DNA of 64,000 nt from Trichosporon coremiiforme (GCA_039545355.1 BCJJ01000023.1:497362-561361); one strand, 5' to 3'; counted from the stretch's first letter, positions 31,845 through 43,065 are shown. Numbers and translations are program-made. The notes: generated from the sequence alone by a model not told the origin.

Positions 31845-34106
31845 GTCGTCGTTATTCTGACAATATTTGGTTCCCTTACCCAGTCAGTGCCCAGTCAGTT
31901 CCCATCATGCCCACCCGTCTGAGCAAGTCCTTGAGCTTGGATATTCCTGGTGTAATGGAGACAGGGAAGGCTCGAGCCTAATCGTAAATCGTAACGGTTC
32001 AAGGCAGATGGGTTCACCACCTGGGCACAGCTTATAGTTTAATAAGGTTAGGATTGGCTTCCAGTAATGTCTTCGGAATTGCGGGCCTGGGGCCCAGGTC
32101 GGGGCCTGGAGTGACTCCGCAGTTGTGCCGGTTCATTTGCCGACCTCTTTGACTTCAGCCCGGTTTTCTACGTTCTTCCGTGCGTCAGTAACTCTTGAAG
32201 GTGCATGATGGGATGTGGGGGTGGGAGTGGGAGGAAAGCGCAGACGAATGCCTCAAAGACATGACGCCGAGGCACTTCCGACACAAGCCCAGGTACTAGG
32301 AACGAGGCACGGTGGAATCCGTTCCTGACCTGTCCCCCAGGCTCTCGTCAGAGCAGGCTGCAAGACACATGTTCGCACTTGCGCACTCCATGCTCTTCTT
32401 GAGTGAGCCCCACTGGAGGGGGCACACCGTTACCAGGTCACGAGTGCGAGTAGCAGAACCCTCGACCCTCAGCGAGACTTCATAAAGGCGGTGCTCTGAG
32501 TACGGGTCTGGAGAAAGTGCGGGGCACACTCGAGTGTGGGGGAAGGACTGTCTGCGTAGGTCTTGCAGGGCGGAGACTCGTGATCGCGCTTGGCACCCCC
32601 CTCTGGGCTCGATACGGAGGAAAAAGAGAAAGAGAGGAAGAGGAAGGACATGGGGAGGGCAGTCACCAGAGCCACATGTGCCCAGTGGGAACCCAGTCGG
32701 AACTCCCCGCAGCGTAGTTGGAAACCGCTCGGCGTTCCTCGTCTCCGGCGCGGACGCGAGGTACTGCACTGTAAACTGTGCAGGTCCGAAACTTGGCCGT
32801 CGTCAGCCTCTCGGTCGGTATCCTCGGCGTGCTCGGACCGTTCGGCCGTCTTGGCCCCATCTCTCGACATTTGACACCACCAATTCCTCAGAGATAGAGA
32901 GCAAGACAGATCCAATCCACGGGGCTGTGCTCAATCGGCCAAAACTCTGGCCAAACTATGATCCGAGGCCCAGACGCAAGCCCACTCGCAAGACCAGTGC
33001 GGCGTACTCGGCACCTTCTCCTCTGAGGAACGCAGGCACGCTACATGAGAGGAACATGAGAGAGGCATGAGAAGTCGTTACATGTGACCTCCCGCTGATT
33101 CACATTCTCGTACTCCCAGACAGCCCTCATGGGCTCCGAAACTTAACAAGGATCTCGTTACTCTTCTCCCTCACTCGCTTCCGACTCTCAGACCTCGTTG
33201 GGCGTCGTTAGTCGGAGCCGACGCAACCGACGGATGTGGCTCTTGCGTGGAGGTTTTTGTGTTCAGACAGCTTGGCGCGCTTGAACGAAGCTCCATTCCC
33301 AGGAGCTCAGTGCGTGATTCCTCGATATTACTGTGGCGGTCGCACAGTTCGTGTTGCTGGGGTCCGTGGGTCGGGCGGGCAGGAGCAGGACGGGCAGTAA
33401 CGCTCGGTCTCTCGGCGGCGTGGCGGTGGTGCTGTCTCTCCGTGTGGCTTGGACAGTTCCGCCGGGCGGTTGTTCTCCGCGTTCTGTTCAGACCCCTTGG
33501 CGTCGGTTTCTCCCCCATAGATTGGGTAGTTGAGGAAGTTGTCCGCCCTGGGGACGCTCGTGCAGCGCTCAGCGGACAGAAGCGCACGGACGATCCTTCA
33601 TTTGCCGGAGTAACGCTCTGTTCCCTGCGTACCTCGTTTTTGCTCGTGCCACCCCGTCTGTGTTCGTGCCATCCCGCTCGTCCGCGTGCACATCGCGCAC
33701 ACCGCGCACGCTGTCGTCGCACCACGCCGTGCCACGCCGTGCCATGCATGCCGGACGTGTGCCCGAAGCATATCACGGTAGCGCCTAACGTTATCTCTGC
33801 ATGTGCGACGTGCTGACTCATGTCCGGCAGTACGACACTCCACGGCACCGTCGTCAAGGACGGCGTGGACTTACCGGCGGCATGTGTGCGGGCCGGTCCA
33901 TTCCGGTCGTCAAGCTGGAGAGAGATGATGCATTGCGGGTCTGGTCTATTTCTGGCCATGCTCGGCCGTGCATGTATGTTGTTGCTTGCCAGCTTGAGCG
34001 AGCTGGAGTGCTCAACTGGAGCGATCTCGAGCGGACTCGCTCTCAATGACCGCTCGCTGGGCGGGACAGGACACTGGCCTGCGCGCGCTTCGCGCGGCGC
34101 AGCCAC

Positions 34107-36117
34107 TTATCCCTCGAGCTCCTCCTTGGAGAGACCCTCGAGGGCGGCGTCCTCGTCGTCGCTGTCGAGGGCCTTCTCGGCCGCCTCCATCTCGGCGTCG
34201 GCGTCCCCGTCGGCGGGCGCGGGCTCGTCCCCAGGCAGAATGTACTTCTTGCTCGTCAAAGTCTGAAGAGCCGTCTCAGGAATGATACCTTCGGTACTAG
34301 TTTTTGTCAGCTCGATTAGCTGTGTAATGTTGCTAGTACTTACTTCAGGTACGTGAAGTCCTTGCTGCCGCTGCAGTCGATCTGGCGCACCCACTTGTGG
34401 AACCTGAAGGTCAGCCAGGGCGAGAAAGGGGCAGCTTACGTGTTCTGCTCGAGCTCGAGTTCGCGGAGACGCTCGTAAATCCACTCGACCTTGAACTTGT
34501 GCATGACGTCTTCGTACTTGGAGAAGTCGACGAGCTCGCGCGGCTCGGCGCCGTGGTTCGGGAGCTTCTGCGCCTTGTCGTTATACGTCTTGAACTGCGG
34601 CTGCTCGAGCAGCAGGCCGAGGGGCGGGGCCTTGGGGATGTGGACGCGCTTGTTCTCAAACGTCGCCGGGATGATCTTGGGCGGCGTGCCAGTACGCGTG
34701 GCGAGGATAGCGAGGGACATCATCTTGCGCTGGCTGTGTCAGCTTCACGCAATCTCAAACAGCTGTTGGGTCACAACTCACGATCTGGTGGAGCATGAAG
34801 CTCTGGCCGTGAATGCGGACCGAGATCCACTCAATGTCGCCGTAGACGGCGGGATCGCGAACATCGAGCGTCTTCATGTATCGCTTGACGGTGGCGTCCT
34901 TGAAGGGCTTGCCGACGGTGTAGTTGTGGAAGTTGTGCGTGCCCTGATACTCGGCAATCATGTTGCGGAAGCGCTGCAGCGTGTCGGGGTCGATACGCCA
35001 TCCGCGGCGGCGCTCAAACTCGCCGCGCGACTTGGGGTCGGCCGGATCGCCCTCCTTAGGCTCGGGGATGGCGGGGGCGGCGTCGACAAACTCGGCAGGA
35101 ACCTTGACGACCTCGCGCCATCCGGGCGAGACCTTATCGAGCTGCTCGGCGAGGGGGTCCGTCTTCGCCGGCGGGAGGAGACAGTACGATGGGAGAAGGT
35201 ACTCGTACACGCGCGAGTCGCACGCGGTACGCGCCTGGAACGACTTCATGGCACGCACGAAACCCCACATCCGGATCTGCGCGGGGAGGAACGAGTTGAC
35301 GTACTCCGTTAAGCTCGAGAATCCCTCGGGGAGGGGCGGGTCGAGGATCATCTTGAGCGAGATACTGCGCGTCAGTTGGAACAAGAGTCAACACAACTTA
35401 CCAGTTACCAGCGGCGTGCACGCCGGCGTCTGTCCTAGCAGCACGCTGGATGTCGACCTTCTTGTGGTCAGTCGCGTTCTCGGCGCTGATAGCGCCAGCC
35501 TTGGTGAGCGCCTCGAACAGGTCTCCCTCGATCGTCTTGGAGCCGTGAGTCTGGCTGTTCTTGTCAGCTGCCTTCCTCCCTTCGCAGCTTTCCCGGGACA
35601 CTCACATCTGCATTCCGCTGTATCCCGTTCCGCAGTATCCGAGAAGCACAGCCGCGCGCTTCTTCGGAAGACGCTTCTCCTTCTCCTCTCCGTCATCGCC
35701 CTCCTTCTTCGCGGGGGTTGTCGATCCGCCGGCCGCGGCGGCGTTCATGGCAGCCTCCTCGTCGACCTCGGCGCGCGCCTTCCATCCGCCCTGGCGCTGG
35801 CCCCTCGCGCGGCCCTTCTCCTTGTTCTTCTCGCGCTTCTCGCGCTGCTGCTGCTGGAACTTGCCCTTGCTCTCCTTGCCGCCCTTGCCGCCCCGCGAGT
35901 CGAAGAACTTGCCGCGCTTGTTGTCCGGCTTGCCATCGGCGTCGGCGTTCATGGCGGCTTCCTCGTCGTCGGCGGGGCGCTTCATGGCCCTGTTGGAGGC
36001 ATCGGCGGCATCCCCGGCCGGCGCAGCAGCCGCAGGTGCAGACATCGGCTCCGAAGCAACCTCCGGCTTGACGTCGAGGACAGGCTTGGTGTCGGTGGCC
36101 ACTTTCTCCTCGGACAT
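34107..36117 (-). CDS. PUS1: tRNA pseudouridine synthase Pus1 (TruA family)
   Basis: Six exons (35606-36117, 35402-35554, 34782-35364, 34440-34729, 34344-34403, 34107-34296) give 595 aa. After an Ala/Lys-rich nuclear-type tail (1-150) come [14 protein letters not shown] and then [13 protein letters not shown], with the catalytic Asp. Next are [31 protein letters not shown] and FMLHQIRKMM, the classic TruA/Pus1 set. The enzyme makes pseudouridine at several tRNA positions, and in yeast also in U2 snRNA. The C-terminal 60 residues are acidic. Intron acceptors were fixed by the QIRKMM and WVRQID junctions. It is divergent from cupin 2, with 235 bp between ATGs. Confidence 0.94.
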
Positions 36118-36352
36118 GACTGGATGCGTGAGTGGTTGGACGACAAGCCGCAGGGAAGAGCAACTTTTCCGACTGGCGCAGGCGGGGCGTGACCCTCCCA
36201 AAAACATGAGGGCTGTGGAGTCCCCGCGCGGGTGGAGATCGGGCACTGTCCGTTGCTGGGTGTCCAGTCACCCGAGCGTCACCTCGTGCACATGCATGTC
36301 CTTCCTCGCAACGGACCCGGGCTTTTGGCAACGCAACCTCCACGACTGTAGC

Positions 36353-37384
36353 ATGCCCGCCAACCCGCTTATCAAGAAGGACAACTTTCAGTTCGAAGAC
36401 CGCACGCACTGGCTCAACAAGAGCGTCGCGTTCAAGCAGGCTCGCCTCGCTCACCAGGCCGGCATGTCCAAGAGCGCCGTGAACTTGAACGTCCTGGGCC
36501 CTGACATGGAATCGACAGTGAGTACGCCACGGGCGCTGCTTGACGAACGCCTTTCTCTTCTCCTCTCCCTTCCTCGTCTTGCCTGGCTCCAGAGCTGGGT
36601 AAAGACGGGAGGAGACAGTCTGATGGGGCCAATTGGCGGACCACACAGAAGGCAAAAATGAAGCCTCGTATGGGGCTCGAACCCATGACTGTGTGATCAA
36701 TCGGCTCTAAGCGTAAGAGTCACACTATCTACCGACTGATATAACGAGGCTATTTGAAATTGTTGTTTGCCACGGGGCGCAGCGCCCCGAGTGCGCACCC
36801 CACCGTTCGTCAGCTTGTAGCGCCCTTTCCTCTTCCTTCTCCCTTGCCCCTTCCCCGCCCCACGCCTCTCTTCCCCCTCCCATGCTGCGCCCAGCTGCTT
36901 TCTGAGTGTTTTCAGCTGACGTTCCAGGAGATGCACGCCCACTCCTCTGCCGAGGAATGGCTGTACATCGTCCGCGGAAGCGGCACGTTGTACCTCATTC
37001 CGCCCGGCCCTTCTCCTCTCTCGGTTAAGGATGACCGCGACGCAGCAGCTAAGGTTGAGGAACACACCCTCGAGCCCGGGGATTTCGTTGGCCTCCCCGT
37101 GCCGCAGCAGTGGGCGCACACGTTGAAGGCAGGCAAGGACGGGATCGAGTACCTCGTCGGTGCTAACTGTTATGACGCGGACGTGTGCCAGTATCCTCTG
37201 TAAGTGATCAGTGACTGCCAGGGGAAGGAAGGGATGGTCGAGAGGGAGGAACGAGAAAGGGGAGAAAGCAGTAAGGAGGGCAATGCTGACGAATATTTGT
37301 AGGAAAAACAAGACCCTCGTTATCGCAAACGGGCAGAGGGTTACTTGTGACACGAGCTCGCTCGAAGGCGGGTGTTGCAAGTGA
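36353..37384 (+). CDS. Cupin-domain protein 2, host of a nested tRNA
   Basis: Exons 36353-36517, 36928-37199 and 37303-37384 give 172 aa. Motif 1 is HAHSSAEEWLYIVRG and motif 2 is GDFVGLPVPQQWAHTLKAG, so the metal ligands are kept. The pre-motif segment AGMSKSAVNLNVLGPDMEST parallels AGMSESGLAVHKVRLEPGREST of cupin 1, and both end with a YP..KTLV strand. Intron 1 (410 nt) is several times the usual length because it holds a tRNA-Lys gene on the opposite strand. None of its introns sits at a cupin 1 intron position. The N-terminus lacks the His-rich run of cupin 1. The substrate is unknown. Confidence 0.8.
36654..36658 (-). terminator. Pol III T-run terminator of the tRNA-Lys gene
   Basis: Five T in the minus-strand sense, three bases after the tRNA discriminator base. 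Confidence 0.8.
36662..36750 (-). tRNA. tRNA-Lys(CTT) with 16-nt intron, antisense in a protein-gene intron
   Basis: The gene is 89 nt, with a 73-nt mature body. The acceptor stem GCCTCGT/ACGAGGC is perfect. The D-stem TATC/GATA has four pairs, the anticodon stem is TGTGA/TCACA, and the loop is CTCTTA + A with anticodon CTT. A 16-nt intron sits between positions 37 and 38, the standard eukaryotic place. The T-stem ATGGG/CCCAT encloses TTCGAGC. The discriminator is T and a T-run follows. Box B (GGTTCGAGCCC) is normal. Box A is slightly off consensus because positions 10-11 are T-A instead of G-Y, but the D-stem compensates. Confidence 0.95.
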
Positions 37385-37973
37385 TGCCGGGACAGTTGCC
37401 AGCTAAACGGTGCACACGCGCTAGCCCCCGCGTAACTGGGCGCTTTCTGGGGTTAGAGACAAGCTGTGTGTGCAGTCACGGAAATTCAGAAGTCGATCAA
37501 GTAAGAAGATCGTGTAGTGTTGACTGTCGATGCGAGTGTGATGTTACCGCTGTTACAAGTGCCACCTCAACCCCCCCCCCCGAACCTGCGCAATCGGCCG
37601 CGTCTCGACTCCCATGCACCGCAACCAGCTGGGAATTCCCTACCGCAGCCTCCATCTTCCTCACGCTGCGTGCACTGCTCTGCGGGCGGAGTTGTCACAT
37701 CGTCGCTTGTTACCCGCAGAGACAGGACGGTGGAGGCGGAGCCACATCCCGGGCGTCAGACCAGGCAGCCCTGCGACTGTCAGCCACTTCGCTCGCTGCT
37801 GACCTCTGACTGGTTCGCCTCTCGTTCCAACTTCCCTGACACCTGCAGTCCAGACCACCCTCCAGCGCACGCAATCACCATCTTGACTAATGCAGATGCA
37901 TGCATACAATACTTCACAACAGATACAACCTAGATGTTTCGTCTCTTCGTCTCCCTCCCCTTGTCCCATGTAT
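37385..37973. other. Convergent intergenic region
   Basis: This 589-bp 3'-3' spacer contains a C-run of about ten bases at 37571-37580. No gene is recognised. Confidence 0.5.
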
Positions 37974-39761
37974 TTAGATATCGTCAAAGTCGAGGAAGCG
38001 CTCCTCGTCGAGATCGAGGTGCATGCTCTGCGTGACGCGCGCGCGGCGCACCTTCCACGCCGGCCCGCGGCTGTTCCGCCTCGTACTGATGGCCGTGAGC
38101 TTGAGCTGCGCCTCTTCGCGTGCGCGTTCGCGCTCCCTCTCCCGCATCATCGCGGGACCGATTGAGAGACTCTCGATCGACGTAGGCGACAGCGACCCGC
38201 TGTCGCTGACAAGACTGCCTGGGCTGGACTGCTCGCTACTCGTCGGTGTTGGTGTCTCGACCATGCTTAATGTGCTGCCGCGGCGGGGCGGACGGGGCGG
38301 GCGCACGGTGAACATGTCCCCTGGAGCGTCGCGCGGCGCACTTCGGTACGGGAGCAGGATCTCGGGTGGCTCTTCGCCGGAAACGCTGGGAGCGGCGGAC
38401 GGCCGCCGGGAAAGGGGCGGAGGTGGTGGGGGCATCTCGAGAGAGAAGCGGTTCGAGGTGCGCGAGTCGCGGCTCGAGTCACGCTGGGAGGAGCGGCGCT
38501 CCAGGCCACGGCTGGACTCGCGAGCCGAGGACCGCCGCTCCAGCGTGCGGTTCGGCTCCCACAGGGGCTCCTTCGCTCCGCCCATCCTGAGCTGCGCGGG
38601 CTGGCGGAGGCACGACGTCGTCGGCAGGTCCTGGAACAGGAGCGTCGCGTCCGGCATCGAGTGCCGATGGCTGTGCGACCGCATGAGCCTGCGGCTCGTC
38701 GGCGTCGGCGACGGTGGAGCGAGGTGGTGGTGGTTCTTCGAGGACGTCGGGGTCGAGCTGCCCGGCGTCCCCCTTGCGGAGTTGGAATGACCCGGCGTGC
38801 CCCGATTACTACGCGGGGTCGCAGGTGACAGCAGGCGAGGCGGCGTACCTGGTTCAGGTGCCTTGCCCTCGAGCTGGGAGAGGGTGCGTAACCGTGCCCG
38901 TAACGCGTCGGAGCGGTTGGCCGTGCTGTTTCGACGAGAAGGCGTTGTGGGTTCCTGAGACATGGTCGCCATAGCCGCTACATCCGAGACCGACACTGAC
39001 GCTGGAACAGGGAACGGTGTTGGCTCGCCGTGCAGACTCGCGAACGATCCTCGCCGCGACAGACCAGGTGACGCCGGCGTTCCAAATGAAATGGTGGCTC
39101 GGTGTCGTAAGGAACTAGAAGTCGTCTGCGACACAAATTGACCAGCAATCGTCGCATTGGACCCCCGCCTTGAGTGCGTGTATGTGGTAGGCGGCTCGAC
39201 GGCCCATGTCCTGCCCCGCTGCAGCTTGGGTCGCTCGGGTGGGTCGTTGTCGTTGTCCTCTGCCAACGTCGGAAGAGACAGAGCACTGGCCGAGGTCGTC
39301 ATCGAGTCTCGGCGAAGTTCAATCGGGCGCTCGAGCCCCCTCGACGCCGAGGAATGGTAGTCACTGCGGTACTCCCTGGATGTCGCCAAGGTCGCCGTAC
39401 TCTGGGAACGTCTGTGCGTCGAGCGTCTCCGCGTACTACCGCTCGGCGTGTCGAGTGTGAGTGCGCCAAATTCCCATAGGGGCTCCTGCTGGGGTTCGAA
39501 TGCGGCTGCGGTAGAGTTCGTCGTGGCCTCAAGGGGCGAGGCTGTCCGCGGGTGTGCGAAGTGCGGGAACGGCGGAAGTGGGAGGGCGAGCTGCTGCACT
39601 CGGCCGTCAATGCTCTGCGGTCGGGGACGCCCTCTCGACGGGGACGCAGGGCCGTTCGATGCACGGGACGATGGCCGGCTCGGTGGGTAGAAAACTTGGG
39701 GCGATGTGTCTGGCAGTAAATCCAGGACGCTCGGAAGCGTCGGAAACGAGAAGCGCCCCAT
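37974..39761 (-). CDS. Intrinsically disordered Ser/Pro-rich protein with repeated RRxS sites
   Basis: One long exon encodes 595 aa. No known domain is recognised. The composition (Ser, Pro, Arg, Thr) predicts disorder throughout. About ten RRxS motifs, the PKA/AGC-kinase consensus, are spread along it (for example HSRRGSNA, LSRRGSFAS, PSRRNSTA, PPRRGSTLS). A PLWE motif occurs twice (QEPLWEFG near 95, KEPLWEPN near 405), and a Glu/Arg helix near the C-terminus (MRERERERAREEAQLK) precedes an acidic end, DLDEERFLDFDDI. This end looks like a short conserved docking peptide. It could be a kinase-regulated scaffold or transcription co-factor; that is inference only. Confidence 0.7.
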   Translation of the reverse strand: MGRFSFPTLPSVLDLLPDTSPQVFYPPSRPSSRASNGPASPSRGRPRPQSIDGRVQQLALPLPPFPHFAHPRTASPLEATTNSTAAAFEPQQEPLWEFGALTLDTPSGSTRRRSTHRRSQSTATLATSREYRSDYHSSASRGLERPIELRRDSMTTSASALSLPTLAEDNDNDPPERPKLQRGRTWAVEPPTTYTHSRRGSNATIAGQFVSQTTSSSLRHRATISFGTPASPGLSRRGSFASLHGEPTPFPVPASVSVSDVAAMATMSQEPTTPSRRNSTANRSDALRARLRTLSQLEGKAPEPGTPPRLLSPATPRSNRGTPGHSNSARGTPGSSTPTSSKNHHHLAPPSPTPTSRRLMRSHSHRHSMPDATLLFQDLPTTSCLRQPAQLRMGGAKEPLWEPNRTLERRSSARESSRGLERRSSQRDSSRDSRTSNRFSLEMPPPPPPLSRRPSAAPSVSGEEPPEILLPYRSAPRDAPGDMFTVRPPRPPRRGSTLSMVETPTPTSSEQSSPGSLVSDSGSLSPTSIESLSIGPAMMRERERERAREEAQLKLTAISTRRNSRGPAWKVRRARVTQSMHLDLDEERFLDFDDI

Positions 39762-42700
39762 GGCTAGGCGGGACGGATAGTCTGCTTTTTGTCGCTAGCT
39801 TGGTCCAGTGTCAGCTGTCCGTTCCGAGTTTCGGTGGGTGGAGAACAATGGACGAGGTGGACCCGGACGTACCTTGTGTTGACAACGGTGATGGTGGTGA
39901 GAAGAGCAAAATTGTCGGAGGGGATGACGGGCTGATGCGGATGAAGCTTCGTAATGCGTGCCGAGTGCTGCGATCAAAACAAGTCGACGGTCTGTGCGGC
40001 AATTGATAGCCAGGAGAGGTGTTTGGTGTATTGTGTGGCTGCACGATCCTCCGGCGTCGTTACAGTCGTATTGTCCAGAGCAGTATGTATGCGATGCGGA
40101 GATGCCGGTGCTAGTCGGAGAGAGCAAATGCAATGCAATGCTTGATATGCTGGTACCTATGGAGATTGTGTTGATGCGGTCGGTCGCTCTGTCGACTGTG
40201 TGGCCGGTGCTGGTGCTGGGTTGTTTTGAACGGGGGCGGGTATCAAATTGAGATTTGATGGAGGCGATCGGAGTTTTGGCGACTTCTTCTTTTGTGCAAG
40301 TGAGGTGGACCGAGGTTGTTTGGTGCGGGGGAGAGAGAGTGCGAGGTGTGTGAGGTGGGGAGTGAGATGGCGAGGAGGCGAGAAGAGTCGACGATCAACA
40401 AGGGAGCGCCATGGCGTTTTGTTGGTAGGGAGGGAGATGAGGAATTGCTGTGCTGGGGACAAGGATGTTGTGGTTAAGTGGAGTGACTGGCCTGCGTAGG
40501 TGGGTTGGTGGGTAGGGAGGAAGAGGGAGACGCCCGCATATCGACATCCCGTCGAGCTCGAGTACCGACCGTATGCCGTAGCGCTGTTGGTTTGCCGGCA
40601 ACGCCCGCAGAGCGCAGAAGAGCGCAGGCGCAAGAGGACTGCAGTGCAGGGCCAAACCGCAAGGGTCCGAGTCAGCCAACCCGGGCAACGCGAAAAGAAG
40701 ACAGGCGCGTCAGGCCAAGACGCACCCACCATACACTGCGGCCGACTCGTGACTGATTTTGACTTTGCAGCCCTGAACTTCCCCGCCCGACGTGTCATGT
40801 CTGCGGGTCGTCTGCCCTGCAACAGCCCTGGGTGGTGACTTTGCTCGATCTGCCTTCCAGCGGCAAGTGCACTGCAGTATTTGGTTCCAGGATCCAGCAT
40901 CGGTTCGTCCATTGGGACGTCCGGCTCGCCCAGAACAGCAATATTCTGCTCACAACGGCACACGCATCTGCTCTCCTTCTTCTGCCAGCTCTGATGTCGC
41001 GCCGCCGCGCGTGGCAGCATGCTGTCACTCTGTCAGGCCTATGGCCCTAGTCCCTCTTCGCCACTGCCGAACCCTCAGTGCCCTCCCTCCGATCCTCATG
41101 AGACTCTCCGACGGGCCAACAAGACCGCCGTTTCTCGGCTTTCGAAACGTGCTACTGCCGTTCGTGCCCCTCAAGAACCGTGCGCTACGGCTCTGCGCTC
41201 AGGTTTCATGGCCCATAAGTGAAGCTGCGGGAGCGCCTCGAAACACCTCGGTTTGTAAAGCTCTCATGTCGGTGTTTCTTTGGACGGGCCTCTGGCGCAG
41301 TCGAAAGCGCAGCGAAAGCAGAACCCCAGAAGATCGCAGCACGTTTCTAATGAGCAGACGAGGGCCCTTACGCTTCAACATGACTTTTGTCCTGAGTTTG
41401 AGCTGTTGATATTATAAGCGCCTGTTCCTTGAGCCTCCAGATCCATGAACCTTTCCTCCCGGATGGACGGGGTGTCGTCGTACGTCGTCAAGTTTCTGTC
41501 GGCCGAGAGTGCCTCGAGGGTGTGCCCCAACTCTGTTCAGTACACGACAGCACCCCCTTTCTGTCACCCAGTACCTTCCAGCGTGTCGGCGTGTCACAGA
41601 TCCGGGTGTTCTGTGCTCCTGTAACTCAATTGTCACCGGCCGATTGAATTGGAGCATGCCATCTCGGACGCACCATGCGTACATTATGCAGATTAATGTC
41701 TGGCAGACTACATGGTTTCATGACTCAATGCAATGCGGCCAAAACTGCAGGCTGACAGCGATAGAACATGAAAAGCCCACTCCATGTGAGGCATGACACT
41801 TGACGTGGCAGTGATCTGCGACCCAGCTGTACGTGGGCTGCATTGGAATCGCGGCTATGAGACTTCCCTTGGCGCCGGTGATCCGCTACACTTCCGCGCT
41901 CGTCGTGTGTGCCAAGATCGCTTAGGCTGCAGACCGACAGCAGTTACTACCTCGTCTCGGTCCATTCGTAAGATTTGAGTACCGGCTCGGTTGGAAAGTC
42001 AGTCGCATCCGCACTTGCGCTAGCCTATAGACATCCCTTTCTCGCTTGTCTGCACCCGGTAGTACGTCTTAGGCTCATCCTGAGAGGAAGAGTTGAGGGG
42101 GACGCAATGTCCGGAGGCTGGTCGTCGGCTTTGGGCCAGGAACACTTCATGTTTACAGTACATATTGCCGTGGCGCAGGTTCGTTCTGCTAGACGAGATG
42201 CGGACAAGGTTCCGAGATACTGATTGGGTCGATGGTACGGCATTATCCTCTGTTCCTCGTCGCTCGCTTCGCGGAGCACGCGGAGCAGAGTGTAACACGT
42301 GAAGCCGCGTAGCCAAGCAAAGCGAAGCGATGAGTACTCCGATCGGGCAAGGCACGCATTGCTGCAATTGATGGATGATTGCGAGATCGGCCCAAGGTTG
42401 CCATTGAATCGTCAGGTTGCCGGGATGTGGCTCGCGTAAAGTCGTTAGATGTGTGTTGGTCACGAAATCAGTCGCGCATGGGCTAACCTCAGGGTCAGCC
42501 CAATTGACCACGAGACATTCGCGTGCGTTGTTTGATCGTCGACTTGACGGAAGAAATGCCCGATGCCCGAGGTCTGGCTGACATAGAACTGGGTGCGGAT
42601 TGCGGAACATGCTAGTGCGGAGGACGCCGAGGTACCTGCAGTCGCTCTGCAGCTCTCAGTCAGCAATGGACGCATGCTCGATCAGACCTGCTTGCAGATG

Positions 42701-43065
42701 GATTTGTGTATGTAAGCTGTCGAATACCGAGCCTGTTATCTGATCGGTGCCGGTCAGGAACACCCCGCGGCCATCACCGGGCTTACTAAATCCGTAGCAG
42801 TGGTGCAGCAATGGAACAACGTCTGAAGGCACTCGATGGAGCCCGACGCTGCTGATGACAAAGGTGCCCGTAGCACCGGGCGGTATATAGTGCTTCATCC
42901 GTCGATCTTGCAATCGTTCCCACCACGAACGCCACCATCATTACAGACCCCGTCGTCACCCGATCGCGACCACACCACCAGCACGAAAGCGTTCCCGCGA
43001 AACGCACACTAGTGACACTACTCCTCTATACTCTCCTCATCATACTCTTCACGAAAGCGCTCAGA
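39762..43065. other. 3.3-kb gene-poor block between divergent genes
   Basis: This lies upstream of both the disordered-protein gene (-) and the DsbA-like gene (+). Open frames up to 287 codons (40157-41020, minus) exist but have no domain and look like GC-rich background. A partial GC element, CGCTCGCTTCGC, lies at 42261-42272. No RNA gene or mobile-element signature was seen. Confidence 0.5.
42261..42272. repeat. Partial copy of the GCGAGCGAAGCGAGCG element
   Basis: Twelve bases (CGCTCGCTTCGC) match the reverse complement of the 16-mer. It lies in an intergenic block. Confidence 0.5.

Larger units (their letters stand above)
29290..34106. other. 4.8-kb gene-poor block
   Basis: No coding region is supported. 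Open frames of up to 311 codons (33171-34106, minus) occur, but they are Arg/Ser/Pro/Thr-rich in the way of random GC-rich DNA. They overlap other frames and show no domain or consistent splice signals. Small repeats are present at 29388-29420 (GTCGAAGTGGT units), 30764-30807 and 30410-30430 (CGCGCGCT), and a hairpin at 31823-31844. It lies upstream of the chitin deacetylase and downstream of PUS1. It may hold a long non-coding RNA, a decayed element or long-range control DNA; the sequence does not decide. Confidence 0.5.

Noticed and set aside
33171..34106. 311-codon minus-strand frame next to PUS1
   Set aside because: Low-complexity Arg/Thr/Ser/Pro composition, overlapping long frames in other phases, no domain and no leader; typical of GC-rich non-coding DNA.
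29290..34106. Transposon or retroelement remnant
   Set aside because: No reverse transcriptase, integrase or transposase motif, terminal repeats or target-site duplications could be seen in any frame.
35561..36352. Upstream in-frame extension of cupin 2 (open frame from 35561)
   Set aside because: It runs antisense through PUS1 exon 1; the ATG at 36353 matches the cupin 1 pattern and lies in a normal promoter gap.
40157..41020. 287-codon minus-strand frame in the 3.3-kb gap
   Set aside because: No family resemblance, begins with a non-ATG-like context and ends in Pro/Ser/Thr low complexity; not supported.
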